Assembly: GCF_002288925.2 (NCBI RefSeq)
Contig: NW_022098044.1
Coordinates: forward strand, 16,634,197 to 16,698,196
Source: Delphinapterus leucas
Taxonomy: Eukaryota; Chordata; Mammalia; Artiodactyla; Monodontidae
Reading direction: 5' to 3'
Length of the DNA stretch: 64,000 nt
The notes under the pieces were generated by a model. That model was not told the DNA's origin. It was given only the letters and a program-made list of their open reading frames with translations, and ran no database searches. A program made the translations under genes and the position numbers. Every line of letters starts with the position of its first letter. The stretch's first letter is position 1. Below, in pieces: positions 35,392-47,800 of the stretch.

Positions 35392-36912
35392 TTTTTTTTC
35401 CTGAGTTGTACACTTTTTTAAAATTTTATTTTTAACATCTTTATTGGAGAATAATTGCTTTACAATGTTGTGTTAGTTTCTGCTATATAACAAAGTGAAT
35501 CAGCTATACATATACATATATCTCCATATCTCTTCTCTCTTGCGTCTCCTTCCCATCCTCCCTATCCCACCCCCGTCCAGGGTGGTCACAAAGCACTGAG
35601 CTGATCTCCCTGTGCTATGCAGCTGCTTCCCACTAGCTATTTTACATTTGGTAGTGTATATATGTCAGTGCTACTCTCTCACTTCGTCCCAGCTTGCCCT
35701 TCCCCCTGCCCGTGTCCTCAGGTCCATTTTCTATGTCTGTGTCTTTATTCCTGTCCTGACCCTAGGTTCATCAGAACCTTTTTTTTTTTTTAGATTCCAT
35801 ATACATATGTTAGCATAAGGTATTTGTTTTTCTCTTTTTGACTTACTTCACTCTGTATGACGGACTCTAAGCCCATCCACCTCACTATAAATAACTCAGT
35901 TTCGTTTCTTTTTATGGCTGAGTAATATTCCATTGTATATGTGTGCCACATCTTCTTTATCCATTCCTCTGTCGATGGACACTTAGGTTGCTTCCATGTC
36001 TTGGCTATTGTAAATAGTGCTGCAATGAACATTGTGGTATATGTCTCTTTTGGAATTATGGTTTTCTCAGGGTATATGCCCAGTAGTGGGATTGCTGGGT
36101 CATATAGTAGCTCTATTTTTTTTTTTTTTTTTTTTGCGGTACGCGGGCCTCTCACTGCTGTGGCCTCTCCCGTTGCGGAGCACAGGCTCTGGACGCGCAG
36201 GCGCAGTGGCCATGGCTCACGGGCCCAGCCGCTCCGCGGCATGTGGGACCTTCCCAGACTGGGGCACGAACCCGTGTCCCCTGCATCGGCAGGCGGACTC
36301 TCAACCACTGCGCCACCAGGGAAGCCCCTGGTAGTTCTATTTTTAGTTTTTTAAGGAACCTCCATACTGTTCTCCATAGTGACTGTATCAATTTACATTC
36401 CCACCAACAGCACAAGAGGGTTCCCTTTTCTCCACACCCTCTCCAGCATTTACTGTTTGTAGATTTTTGATGATGGCCATTCTGACTGGTGTGAGATGAT
36501 ATCTCATTGTAGTTTTGAGTTGCATTTCTCTAATGATTAGTGATGTTGAGCATCCTTTCATGTGTTTGTTGGCAATCTGTATATCTTCTTTGGAGAAATG
36601 TCTATTTAAGTCTTCTGCCCATTTTTGGATTGGGTTGTTTGTTTTTTTGATATTGAGCTGCATGAGCTGCTTGTATATTTTGGAGATTAATCCTTTGTCA
36701 GTTGCTTCATTTGCAAATATTTTCTCCCATTCTGAGGGTTGTCTTGTTTATGGTTTCCTTTGCTGTGCAAAAGCTTTTGTTTCATTAGGTCCCATTTGTT
36801 TATTTTTGTTTTTATTTCCATTTGTCTAGGAGGTGGTTCAAAAAGGATCTTGCTGTGATTTATGTCATAGAGTGTTCTGCCTATGTTTTCCTCTAAGAGT
36901 TTTATATTGTTT
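35392..36912 (-). mobile_element. 5'-truncated L1 insertion carrying a SINE
   Basis: The antisense L1 runs from its 3'UTR (poly-T at 35388, GCTTTACAATGTTGTGTTAG) into ORF2. Minus-strand codons of the ORF2 C terminus are still open, for example [18 protein letters not shown] and EWIKKMWHTYTMEYYSAIKR. Family knowledge: ORF2 supplies the endonuclease and reverse transcriptase, but only its last part is present here. A 16-bp perfect duplication, AGGCCTGCTAAATTTT, lies at 35376-35391 and 36913-36928 and defines the insertion. A CHR-2 SINE at 36121-36330 is nested in it, so this L1 is dead but fairly young. Confidence 0.93.
36121..36330 (-). mobile_element. CHR-2-type SINE nested in L1
   Basis: Minus-strand copy with a long poly-T (36115-36135). 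The duplication GTAGCTCTATTTTT / GTAGTTCTATTTTT lies at 36107-36120 and 36331-36344 (one mismatch). Confidence 0.93.
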
Positions 36913-37011
36913 AGGCCTGCTAAATTTTAAGTTACTATTCATCCATCTATTTTCCAGCTTCTGAAATTGTGTTGCTCTTTTCTCTTGCTTTCCTTTCCTA
37001 ACGAGTTTATG

Positions 37012-37065
37012 AAAAGAAAGGAAGGAAGGAAGGAAGGAGGGAAGGGAGAAAGAAAGGGAAAAGAA
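37012..37065 (+). repeat. (GGAA)n purine tract
   Basis: AAAGGAAGGAAGGAAGGAAG followed by GGAGGGAAGGGAGAAAGAAA. Confidence 0.9.
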
Positions 37066-37154
37066 GTCTGTTTAGTGAAGTTTTGGGATGGAGCAAAATT
37101 AGTTGCATGCATACCATCTGCCACCTTTAGCCTGGAACTGGCAGGCACATATAC

Positions 37155-37405
37155 ACATAGCTGCCTCCTTTGTGTCCTTCCTGCTTTAACTTAAATGTCA
37201 CCTCCTCAGAGAGGCCTTCCCTGACCACTCAACCTGAAATTAGGCCTTTATCATCACAGCACTTATCACTACCTGGTATTTTCTTATGTATGGTCTTCTG
37301 CCCCATTAGAATATAAGCTCCACAAGAGCAGACACCTCAGTCCACGTAGCATCCCCAGCTTCTAAAATAGTACCTGGAACATGGAAGAAACTCAATAACT
37401 CTGTT
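37155..37405 (+). repeat. L2 LINE 3'-end
   Basis: AATGTCACCTCCTCAGAGAG, CCTTCCCTGACCACTCAACC, TATAAGCTCCACAAGAGCAG and AGTACCTGGAACATGG are the typical L2 3' sequence. Confidence 0.8.
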
Positions 37406-38099
37406 TGGAAATATTTTGAGTATCCAGTGAGTTTCAACCCTGTGTGTGATGTACCCTGGGAAAAAGAAAGAAAGACTGCCCTGTGTGAAGAAGGAGCAGG
37501 GTGTATCCAGAAATAAGAGAGAGGCTGCATGTAAGTCATGTGAGCATGAGCAGCAAGAGAAACGGCAAAGAGCAGGAGCAGAGCTGCTGGCATCTGAAAA
37601 GGCCTGTATTTGAAAACTGTGTCTCTGACTTGAGTCAAGGTCATCCTGGGTTTCGGCTGAGCCTCCGCGATGCGTTGGGCTGAACCTCTCAGGGAGACAC
37701 CCTAGGCAAAGGTGGACACGTAGGACAGGAAACAGGGAGGAAAGCATATCCTGCTCGCTCTTCTTTAATTACTAAAGGAGGAGAGGAGGACAGAAATGGG
37801 AAACAGACCTGGGGAGCTGCAGGGAAGCAGGGAGCACGGCAGGAAGCTCTGTTCTGCAGTGTGTGAGGCCACAGTGCATGGGAAATGGGAGCTGCTGCCC
37901 ATTTTATGTACCAGAGATCCTTACCATCAACCAGGGACATTTCGGGGGCCGTTCACATCCCTGTAGGTACTGAGTGTTGTGTGACCTTTATTTCAAAAAA
38001 AAAAAAGTTACAGGTGTTTAGTGTAGCAAATGCAGATGACACAATAAAAAAATTTTAAAGTTACCTAATGAGTGTCAGCTTTTAGCTTAGGAGATTTAG
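37406..38099. other. Unique intergenic DNA
   Basis: Overlapping open frames (37306-37940, both strands) have no protein similarity that I recognise. Confidence 0.45.
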
Positions 38100-38325
38100 T
38101 TTATGTTTTTTCTTTTCTTTCTTTCTTCATTCAAAAGGTAATACATTCCCATGGTTCAAAATTCAAAAGTCACAAAGCGGTATAGAGTGAAAAGTGCCCT
38201 TCTCACCCGATTCTCCAGCCTCCTCTGAGGTCTCCTCAGAGGTGAGGCGTGTAAACAGATCCTAGTATCCTTCCAGAAATATTCTCTGCCCATCCAGGTT
38301 TTCTTTTGGGCACGATTAAATAGGA
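38100..38325 (-). repeat. Old LINE 3' remnant
   Basis: AAAAGGTAATACATTCCCAT, GGTTCAAAATTCAAAAGTC and AAAAGTGCCCTTCTCACCC resemble antisense old L1 3'UTR. Confidence 0.45.
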
Positions 38326-38341
38326 ACAGAAATACTCAGAG

Positions 38342-38569
38342 TGGGACCTCCCTGGCGGTCCAGTGGTTGAGACTTCGCCTTCCAGTGCGGGGGTCGAGGG
38401 CGGGGCAGCCGGCGGGGGGTGGGTGGGTTCGATCCCTAGTCGGAGAGCTGGGATCCCTCGAGCCTTGTGGCCAGAAAGCCAAAACAGAAAACAGAAGCAG
38501 TATTGTAACAAATTCAATAAAGACTTTAAAAATGATCCACATCAAAAAGATCTTAAAAAAAAAAAAAAC
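38342..38569 (+). mobile_element. Short CHR-type SINE with GC-rich insert
   Basis: GGGACCTCCCTGGCGGTCCA, then an unusual GC-rich block (38390-38425), GGTTCGATCCCTAGTCGG, and a 3' part with ACAAATTCAATAAAGACTTT and poly-A. The duplication TACTCAGAG lies at 38333-38341 and 38570-38578. Confidence 0.88.
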
Positions 38570-38578
38570 TACTCAGAG

Positions 38579-39280
38579 CACACACATGCAGAGACCTTTC
38601 CTCTAAGTCAAGGCTAAGGGCTGTGCTCTTCATTTTCGCTGGTAAAGAGACAGCAGTGATAGGACCCAGCGGAGACTGGGGGAGGGAGGGATCTCCTCTC
38701 GGTTCATTGGCAGATCACTTAGCATGAAAAAGAACTGTGGTGGAGATAGAATGTGGTCCGCCAGGTGTCAGGTGCTTTTTATTTATTTTTATTTAGGATG
38801 GAGCTAGTCTAGGTTTAACGGGGATGGCTAAAGACATGGTGTAGATGTGACAAAAGAAATTATGACTGTCATGTGTGATAGGGAAAAAAGTTTCAATGTG
38901 GCAGAGAATGGCGTTCTCTGAAGAAGGCGCTGTGTGGGATGTAAGCTTGGGAGAAGAAAGCTGTTTTCTCTAAGACACCCAAAGTGTATCTCTTAAAGGG
39001 GAGTCACTCCACAGTTGAACTGTGGGGCCCGCAATCAGACAAGGAGTAAAACAAGAGAGCTAGATAGATGGTTCCCAGGTGGCATGCCAGGAGGTTGACG
39101 GCAATCGGGTGGGACCCAGGTCTGGGGATTAAGTTAGTATGGGTCTGATATATTCCCCAGTTGGAGGGAGGCCTGATTCTGAAGGTGAAGCACTTCAGCG
39201 AAGTCGGGGAGGGAGCAGCTGGCAAATCAGACAGCTCCCCACAACAGGAGATCCAACTGAACCTATCTGGCAAGGGGGCA
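38579..39280. other. Unique intergenic DNA
   Basis: Nothing recognised. A poly-A run at 39289-39311 ends it. Confidence 0.45.
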
Positions 39281-39324
39281 GTCTTCACAAAAAAAAAAAA
39301 AAAAAAAAAAAGGGAGAGGCAGAA

Positions 39325-39535
39325 AGGAACGGTTCTGGAGTCAGGCAACTGGGTTCAATCCTGGTTCTAATACTTCTTAGCAGTGTGAACCTGGGCAAGT
39401 TAAACTCCTTGTGCCTCAGCTTCCTAATAGAGATAATACACAGAGATAATAATAGTCTCTCACAGGGGTGTTGCGTGATGACCTGAGTTAACCACCAATG
39501 AGGGCTTAGAACAATGCCTGGCACATAGCTAACTC
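39325..39535 (+). repeat. MIR SINE
   Basis: TTCTGGAGTCAGGCAACTGG, GTTCAATCCTGGTTCTAATA, AGCAGTGTGAACCTGGGCAA and AACAATGCCTGGCACATAGC: a well-preserved MIR. Confidence 0.85.
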
Positions 39536-40950
39536 AATGTTTTTCAGCCATACCTATTATTATTATTTCTTTTTAGCCATACCTATTTTTAATTAAGACC
39601 TGTTCAGGCCAGTTTTGCTGGCATAGAGGTACTTGGTGATGAATCTGGACAAGCAGAATCATAGATGGATTTCAGGTAGTGATAGGAAGGGAAAAGAGGG
39701 GGTGAACAATAGCATAGCAAAAACACATCAGGAAGAATGAGGAAAAAGGGTTCAGGGTGGGGCTGTTTCAGAGAAAACAGCCTGTTGCAGGTCTACAATG
39801 TTCAAAGCTACATTGTGTAAGGGAATTCTCTTGGAAGTTAAATGGAGAAAGTTTAATTTCAATTCAAGAAGCATTCTTTTTGTGTGTCCACTTGAAGCTC
39901 AAATTATATTGCTAAGGAGGATGGCCAGTCTGCATAGAGGGAACCCAAGATCTATGAGTCAGGAGACTTGGGTTCTAGTTCTAGTTCTGCCCGAAGTAGC
40001 TGATGCCGTATTGAATCCAGTTAATTAACAACTGTGTCATTTTGAAAAGAAGGGGCCAGACCTAGTTCCTAGGCCTCATGAGTATTTAACATTCTCTTAT
40101 TCTAATCCAAGAACAGGGTCTCAAGAGAATTTCAGAGTTGCTCACCTTTCCCCAAGACTCCTTCCCTCAAATAAATCCGTTAAGACTAAGAGCATCTAGC
40201 GTTCCTTTTCTTTTTACCAGGTCCCAAAAGGAGCAAGATTTCTAAAATGCTGGCATTGGGAGACAGCCACTTTTTCTTTTCCCATCCATTTCAGGAAGGT
40301 TGTTTTCAGTTATTCCTTGGTCTGCCAAGAGTTGCTTCTAGATTGAAGTAGGAAGAAGTAATGAAAACAACAACAGAAAAAAGGTGAGATTTGCTTAAAA
40401 GAAGCGAAGCTTGTTTTGCCTGATTCTCTGGGAGAAGGAGGTTGGCAGGTAGACTATGATTGTTCAGGTTCAAACTATCCCTTTAGCAAACACTCCCTAA
40501 AGGGTGGAATCTGGCCCAACCAGGATTATGAGATACTGATTCATAATGCCGATGGACACCGGACATACTAATAGCCTGCCTCTCATAAACAGGCAACAAG
40601 AAGCTTACAAACCCTCAAATAAGTGGCATCTCAATTCGGATATTGGGCTGGGGGATGCGCTGGTTTAAAAAAACTGGCCCAAACTCTGTGACCCTTAGGG
40701 AAGGACTGGTTGTTTAGAAGAAAAATCTTGAGTTCTATAGCTCCTCAGATATGGCTGCTTGCCCAAGGGCTATGAACCTGCATCTTGTTTGTTCGTCATC
40801 CTGTCAATCATTTTCCTTTTTTTTAAAAAAAAGGAGACAAAAATCTGAAGTCGAAAACACCGAATTCCAAGCTTTTTCCAGGGGCGAAGCCCTTATCCCT
40901 AGGGCACTGTACTAATAATGCTGGCCTGGCCTACCCCGCCCCAGGAACCC
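39536..40950. other. Unique DNA upstream of CHASERR promoter
   Basis: No repeat is recognised and GC content rises toward 41 kb. A (T)8(A)8 stretch sits at 40818-40833. This is likely proximal regulatory sequence, but no specific element is proven. Confidence 0.4.
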
Positions 40951-40959
40951 CCCTAGCCG

Positions 40960-41480
40960 TCCCCGAGGGGTCCGCACTGCGAGGCGCAAAGCAACAGCAC
41001 AGCTCCAAACCCAAAGGTTCCATCACCAGCCAATCCCCAGCTGGGATCCCTCAAGAAAACCAGAAACACCTACGGAAGGTGAATGGCATTAAGACCAGCC
41101 TATCCGCGGGGACGCAGCTGAAGGGGTGGGGTCAGAATTAGCCAATAGTATTGAAGTGGTTGTTGTTAGGCGGGAGGAAGACGCCTGCGAGCGTGCGTGG
41201 GGCCGCTCCCGGGAAAGGGTGGAAGGAAGCTCGCAGAACCAATGGCCGCGGCGGGCGGGCGGTAGTGCGCATGCGTACTGCGACCTGGGGCTGCGGGCGG
41301 GAGGCGGGGAGGATGGGGGAGGGGAGCGGGCAGGAACGCGGCGGAGGCTGCTGCCGTCGCAGCAGCTGCCGCCGCAGCAAAGAGGCCATGTTGTGTGGTG
41401 TGTGGGGCGGGGGGGGGGGGGGGGGGGGGGGGAGGAGGAGGAGGGAGTAAAGCCGAGAGAGGAGACGGGAGAGAGACACC
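40960..41480 (+). promoter_or_regulatory. CpG-island promoter of CHASERR
   Basis: Very GC- and CpG-rich DNA, in contrast to the AT-rich flanks. Visible motifs are CCAAT boxes at 41030-41034, 41142-41146 and 41239-41243, an NRF1-type GCGCATGCG at 41267-41275, and a YY1-type AAGATGGCC at 41496-41504 just inside exon 1. No TATA box precedes the likely start. A broad CpG-type promoter with its start near 41350-41480 is inferred. Confidence 0.75.
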
Positions 41481-41840
41481 ACACACACACGGCACAAGAT
41501 GGCCGGAGAGGCAGCAGCACCTCGAGCTGTCAGGCGTTCCGCCGCGGCCGCGGGGCCCGCCGGCTGGCGGGGACTTGCGCCCGGGCGGCCCGCAGGCCCG
41601 CGGGAGCGAAGCGGCCGCGGCTGGGGCGAGGCGGGCCGCGCGCCGGGGTCGGAGCCCGCGGCAGAGGCGCCCGGGGCGGCCGGGCCCACGACGCGGAAAG
41701 CGCCGCTGCGGCAGCGGCCGCGGAGGCTCCCCGGGGCCCGGGCGGCTCGACCCGGTACGGACGGGAGGCTCGGGCGGGCGGCCCGGCGCGGGACTCGGGT
41801 GCGGGCGACCAGGAGGTGCCGACCGCGGCGCTCGGACCTG
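41370..41840 (+). ncRNA. CHASERR: CHASERR exon 1
   Basis: GC-rich first exon. It ends CTCGGACCTG followed by the donor GTGAGT at 41841. It includes a run of 24 G (41409-41432) followed by GGAGGAGGAG, if transcription starts upstream of it. An AUG at 41499 (AAGATGGCC) opens a frame that continues past the donor. There is no sign of protein conservation, so I do not call it coding. The 5' edge is approximate. Confidence 0.7.
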
Positions 41841-44141
41841 GTGAGTGGCTCCCCGGCTCCTTTTATTGTCCTTTGTCCTTGGGAGGAAAAGCAAAATGTC
41901 CTTGAGCGCGCGAGCAGGAGGGGGCGGCGGGCCGGGCCTCGCCGGCCGGCTCTCCCCTAGCGGCCCCATAGGCGCCGCTCTCTGGCTCTCCGGGCGGGAA
42001 ACGCCGCGGGGCCCGGGGCTGGGGGCGCGGGGGCCCTGCTGAAGACCGGGCGGGGGGAGGCCTCGTTGCCGGGACCGGCCCCGCCGGGAAAGGGGCGGCG
42101 GCGGTGACCGCGGGCGGGAGCCTGAAGGGGACTGCGTGAGGAGAGCCCCTTTCTGTCCTGGTGAGTTATTTTGATATTTAGGGTAAAAAAAAAAAATCCT
42201 TTTCAGGTTGTCCGACGGGGGAGCTTTTTAACCCCTTTCCGGTGAGGTGGGAACTCATCTTCGTTTTCGAATTTAAAAGAACAATGGAACCCTGACTACG
42301 TTTCAACAAAAATAAAACTTGTTTTTTTTTTTTCCTTTTGGGTGTTGGCTTTTAACTCTTTCAAAGCCGATTTTGAAAACGGCTGCAGTGTTGCAGATGA
42401 GAAGGTACTTGCTGCTTGTTCAAACCTTTATTGACGTTAAGGTTGTGTTTTAAAAATGCAAGTTGGAGGAGTGCTTCTGGTATTTCAAAAATTACGAAGA
42501 CAAGTTTACTATGTCGTCAAGGCTGTTTAATGGAAATAGATTTTAATTACGGTGCTAGACGATGACGTTTGATTAAGGTAGTTTATTTTACTGAGTAATT
42601 ACGCCAAGATTATTTGACATTCTGATGTTTGAACAATGATTAAATCTACTGTTCGTTACTTTTAAAAAGGTCATAAGGAGCCGTTATCTGTAACTTATCA
42701 CACCTGAATGTTAGACCATATTTGGGTTAGTTCCTAGACTTTTAAAAGTTTAAGTTCATCATTTGATGATTTTAAAAAATAATGTGTATTATCACAAGCC
42801 ACGGTCGACAGAACTTTTACAAAGGAATATTCTGACACCAAATCTCTTTGTGAAGTTACTTTCTCGTAGTGTAAATATTAAAGTAGGACTGCTCGGTAAT
42901 GGGCGATGAAGAGGAGCCATATTTGTTGCATTTGTTGCATGCATAAAAATCCAGATATGCTCAAAACGGAACAGTATTTTAATAGTGTATTTTGGTTTTT
43001 AAAAAACTTGTAGAGTCCTCTGTATAGTCTAGGAATTTAAAAAAATTGTCTGAGAGGGAATTTTGAGTTTAGTGATTTGAAGAACAAACCACAAATGCAC
43101 AGACCTTTGTGTATTTTAGAATATATTTGTCTTCATCCTGCGGTAGCTCTGGTGTTGTAGAGGTGCAGATCTACGTAAAAATAGTGTTGGGCAGATTTAC
43201 GTAGTACTTATAAAATCAAAGATACTGGTGTAATGGACTGTGTTTCTGAGGATATTTTTGTCAGTGACATTGTTTTATTTTCCTAATAGCATTCATATAG
43301 TGCTACACGTTACATCAGTTGCGCATATCTTGATTTTAGAGACTCTTGTTGTTTAAGTAACAATTTTGGTTTTTCAAATCAACATTTCTGAAATTTTTGA
43401 GCACTGCAAGTCGTTTGAAATTAATATTCTGAATCTAGTTTTTTTGAATAGCGAAATGCAGAATAATTGCTAGCAGTTTAACCTCATAAGATCTTTTTAC
43501 ATGAGAAATGGGGGAAGGGAGAGACTGAAAATGTTCTAGACCCCAGTTTGAAATTGAATAAAGGACATAGATACTACATGTTTTAGATTTGCTTTAAAGA
43601 CAAAGCTAATATCCCACTTGGTGAGATCAAATAACTTGTGCTTTAAAAATTTAAAGTAACCAGTGGCCATTTTAACTTCACTAATTTCTCCTGGAGGAGT
43701 TAATTTTTAATTGCTCATAATTGTAAAAGGTATTTCTAGATGGTAAAGAAAATTTTAAGTTGATTTCAGTCTTTTAAAATGGTAAACTTTTCCTTTGTTT
43801 TCGTGTATTGCTTGCCATCAAAAGAAGAATAAAAATGAAAACAAGGTCATAATCTTAAATCCGTCCAAAGATGTGAATTTTTTGTTTTTAATCTCAATGC
43901 CTTAATCTCTAGTGTTTGTTCATACAACCAAAAGATGAGGAAAATAAAGACTGATAGATACTAAGATAAATAACTGCACCCTTAAAATTTACAGGTAGCG
44001 TGTCGATGAGCCATTTCTTGAATTTGTCCAATGATCGTTGTCTCTGGAATATTTTCTCATTGTTTCATCACAGTGAAACTTTGGCCAAGAAGTGTTTAAA
44101 AATCAAAACATTGATAATCATCTTCCTTTTTTTTTTTAAAG
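41841..44141 (+). other. CHASERR intron 1
   Basis: The CpG island fades by about 42150. The rest is AT-rich and free of recognisable insertions, which fits a constrained region. Confidence 0.5.
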
Positions 44142-44210
44142 GTAACTTACAAGATTAAAATTATATTTGGTTGATGATGGTTCTGAACAAATACAGCTCT
44201 TTTATTTGAG
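44142..44210 (+). ncRNA. CHASERR: CHASERR exon 2 (candidate)
   Basis: A T-rich tract ending TTTTTTTTAAAG gives the acceptor. The 69-nt segment contains TTGATGATGGTTCTG and ends TTATTTGAG before the donor GTAAGA at 44211. Confidence 0.5.
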
Positions 44211-44764
44211 GTAAGAGTGGGTAAATTTTTATTACTTTGACATAAAAGTAAACTTATTAGGTTTTTATTTATTTTGATAATATATATTTTTAGTGAATAG
44301 TGATTATGAGTAAGTATCTGAAATAATTTTACAACATCTTTAAATGTTTTCATTGTATGAAAAGTGTATCTGCATAGCCATTGTAACTTAATGTGCCTTT
44401 TGAATAGTTTAAAATACTGAAGGTCCTTTAAGCCTTTGTTTAGTTTTGGGAACAAGAAAAAACATTATACTTTGAGGAAAACCATAAACCAAAGATATGC
44501 TTTTTCTTTTTTGCTATTTAATATACTGTGCAAACAATTTAAATCTTTTAAATATTTAAAGAAATAAATTTTTTGGGAAATTTAAGCTAGTTGCTATTCA
44601 TACTAATGGATTTTAGGAAAGAATGCTTTAAAAATCAGGTTTTGTGAGCATAGATTTTATTTTTTCTTTTACGTAATGAAAAGTTTTAAAACACATATTA
44701 GTATTTGGCTGTTGGTGGTTCCATCAATAAATTGTTTAGAATATTGTTTTTTTTCCCCCAAAAG

Positions 44765-44850
44765 GTATGCCATTTTGAAGACTGAGACCGTGGAATTTTA
44801 TCCTTGAGGATAAAGGAAATCTTTGCGATAGTCTGTATTTTATATAGCAA
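44765..44850 (+). ncRNA. CHASERR: CHASERR exon 3 (candidate)
   Basis: The pyrimidine tract TTTTTTTTCCCCCAAAAG gives the acceptor. The 86-nt segment ends TATATAGCAA before the consensus donor GTAAGT at 44851. Confidence 0.5.
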
Positions 44851-47800
44851 GTAAGTAAATGTTTTTATGCAACATCTGAAATCTAATAGCTACCAACAGG
44901 AGAATATCACTAAAGTTTGTCAGTGCGACATAAACTGTAGACCTTATCTCGAAAAAGGGATAAGAAAAAACCCATCAAATTCTTTTCCTTACATCAAAGC
45001 AGTTCTGTGTTAATGTTAAAATAGTTGATACGTGTAATTTACATCAGTAGTGAGACATTCAGTATTTTTCAATTAAATGGTGGTTTAGAATTATGATTAA
45101 ATCAGTAGTTGAGTCATCAGAATTACGTATCTTTACAATCTGAAATGTACATTCTTTAGCCATTTTTTTGGTGATGCAGATTACGTTTTAGAAATGGCCT
45201 AGAATTTTGTATTTGCAGATCTTATGATTTATCTTAAAAGAAGTATATTTCAAAAACTTAATAGACCCTCTCATATGCTAGTTATTATGTAAAGGATTTA
45301 AAATACTCATTTTACCTGTTTTTATGAGTCTTTTTTCCATACAGGTGCAAAAATAAGTTATCTTATAGGAAACTAGAATGTGACTAAAGAGACCTCTAAT
45401 CTATAGCTTAGTCTTTTTAAAGCATAAAAGGAAGAAATAATTTCAATATGTGTATGGTATTTTGACATCTTAAAATTAGATACATGAATGAGAAAATACG
45501 TACAGAATTTTCAGGAATTAACTTCTTACTCTTAAGTTAACACTGAAAGGGGAAGTTACTGTCAAGCAGTATATATTAGGAAGGGATTTATCAGAGGAAA
45601 TATATAATGAGATACCTTGGGAAGTTTTAAGAATAGCCAAATAACCAATTAATTAATGTAAGGGCAGGTTTACCTTTGTCCTTGTAATTTTTGTGGAAAA
45701 TTCATCGTTGGTGTTGGCTTATTCTGTTGATTCAAATAGGTGATAAAGGTAATATTTTTATTGCTTTTGCTTTTTTTGCTTTTCAGCCCTTTTGCAGTTT
45801 GATCAGATTTGTGTTTATTATAGTGTACAAAAGAAAACCAAATGTTAGACTTTTAACAATGTTTTAAAGATGTAACATATATAAAAAAGTTAAGACATCT
45901 TTCATCCCAAGGTCTAACATAAAAATGCCAAGGTTAGGGTTTCCTCTTTGTAAATGAGAGGATATTAGGTTGGCATTCAGATGAGGTTGGGCAGTGTTAT
46001 AAAAATTGAGAATTGGGCCTCTTAAGACACAAATGTATGTGACGTTTAACCTAAGTTTAAGTATAAATTGGCAGTAATTTATAATGGCCTACCAAAGGCG
46101 TAATTTGAACCCATAGAATAAAAAAATGAATGGTTAAAGAAGATTAGAAATGTTAAATGAAAATTTGTATCTTTTTTAGTCAAGTATTAATTATAAAAAT
46201 AAGTGTTGTAGTAACTCTTAAGTTAATGTAACGGAGTGTAGTTTTCTTTTTATCACCAACAAGGTAAAGGATTATAAGTCACATTTTAAAAAGACCTACA
46301 TGTACTTCGACCTTCATGATAATATTTAGAGTCAGTGTTTTGAAATCTGCTGAGCCAAGCCTGTAAAATTGGCAATATTTTTGGTGGACAGAAATAATGG
46401 ACACATGGGGGCAAATATAACTGAAGATACTGTTGTTTTAAATTACTGTATTTCATAAATACATTGTTTAGTTTACTACTATTTTCTGCTTAAGAACTGA
46501 AGTGATAAATACTTAAATATTTGTTTTTATTTTAGCATTTTGAATTCTTGAATCATAAAAGTCACCTGATCAAGTTGGTGATTGGCTTGCATTGCGTTTG
46601 TTATTATTGGTAATAACTGTTTAAAAAATTCCCTGGAGTTCCACAGAAATGAAAGAAGCCATGCCCCATAGTTAACAAAAGGTTTTCATGAACTACGACA
46701 TAATAAGAGGTTGGATTATGTGGAATAGGTAATTTTGAATATAAATTTTCTTTCAAGTTTCGTTTACTGTTCGGTTTCTTGATTATTTAAAAATTTGGAC
46801 TGCGGACAACCAATTATTTTACCTTTTCTCCTCTGATTTTCTTCTTTGTTGAGAGGCATAAGGGGAGAAATGTTAATTTGAGGACATCTCCATCTTCTGC
46901 ATTAATGAGAGGTGTGTGATAGAGTGGAAAATATAACTGTGATTCAGCAGTCAGGAGACCCAGCTTCTAATGTAAATTAGCCCTGTAATCTAGACGATTT
47001 ATTCACTGTGGACCTTAGTCTCCTAATTTGTATAAAGTATTTGGAGTTTCCAGTTTCTTAAGATACATTTTTGCTCCTGAATTGTGTGGTAAAAATAGTG
47101 TCTAGTTCTCTTAAACTGTAAAGTAGTTTTTGTAATTTTTGCATTGCAAATCATGGATGTTATCTCTTTGTTGAAGTTATTTGAATAACATGAAACCTGG
47201 GCGATAGTGTACCTGACTTTCCTAATTTTAGGTGTTCTAAAATATTAATAAATAGTATAAATGCAGGCATAATGGAAAGTTGATCTTAAAAAGGAGTTAA
47301 GGTGTGAAATTGTGTTTAAAAGATAAAGATTTAGAATGCTGCAGTGGAAGCATTGTTTCGATTTTTTTTCCTAATAATTATTTTATTAAATAATTTAAAG
47401 ATTAGTGTATTTAATGTAACATTTGCAGCTGACCATTGTGAGTATAAATGATGATTTATAGCTTACATGCTTGACTAAGCTATATAATTTCCCTTAAGAA
47501 ATCTATATTTCAAAGATAAATATCCTCCTCTTACCCACTGCCTTTCCCTTCCAGATTGAGCGGGCCAGTACAAACTTTTAATTTTCAAATTGACTTATTT
47601 CTGCATATAATTAACTTTTACAACTTAAATTCAGGGATATTCTGGACTTTATAATTAAAAACTATGTGATTTGATTGTTTACATAACTTTCAAGTAACAT
47701 GTTTCCTACAATGATTTTATTTATACATTGTGTACAGCTAGATAATCCAGTGTTTTGGAAAACAATCTTTGTTTTTTGAAACTATACCACTTATTTGAAA

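Noticed and set aside
35790..36308. 172-codon minus frame as a possible gene
   Set aside because: Its N-terminal part is SINE and its C-terminal part is L1 ORF2; a repeat fusion, not a host gene.
41126..41969. Long open frames on both strands at the CHASERR CpG island (up to 267 codons)
   Set aside because: They overlap in several frames on both strands, are rich in Pro/Arg/Gly/Ala as expected from GC-rich DNA, run through a consensus splice donor at 41841 and show no domain.
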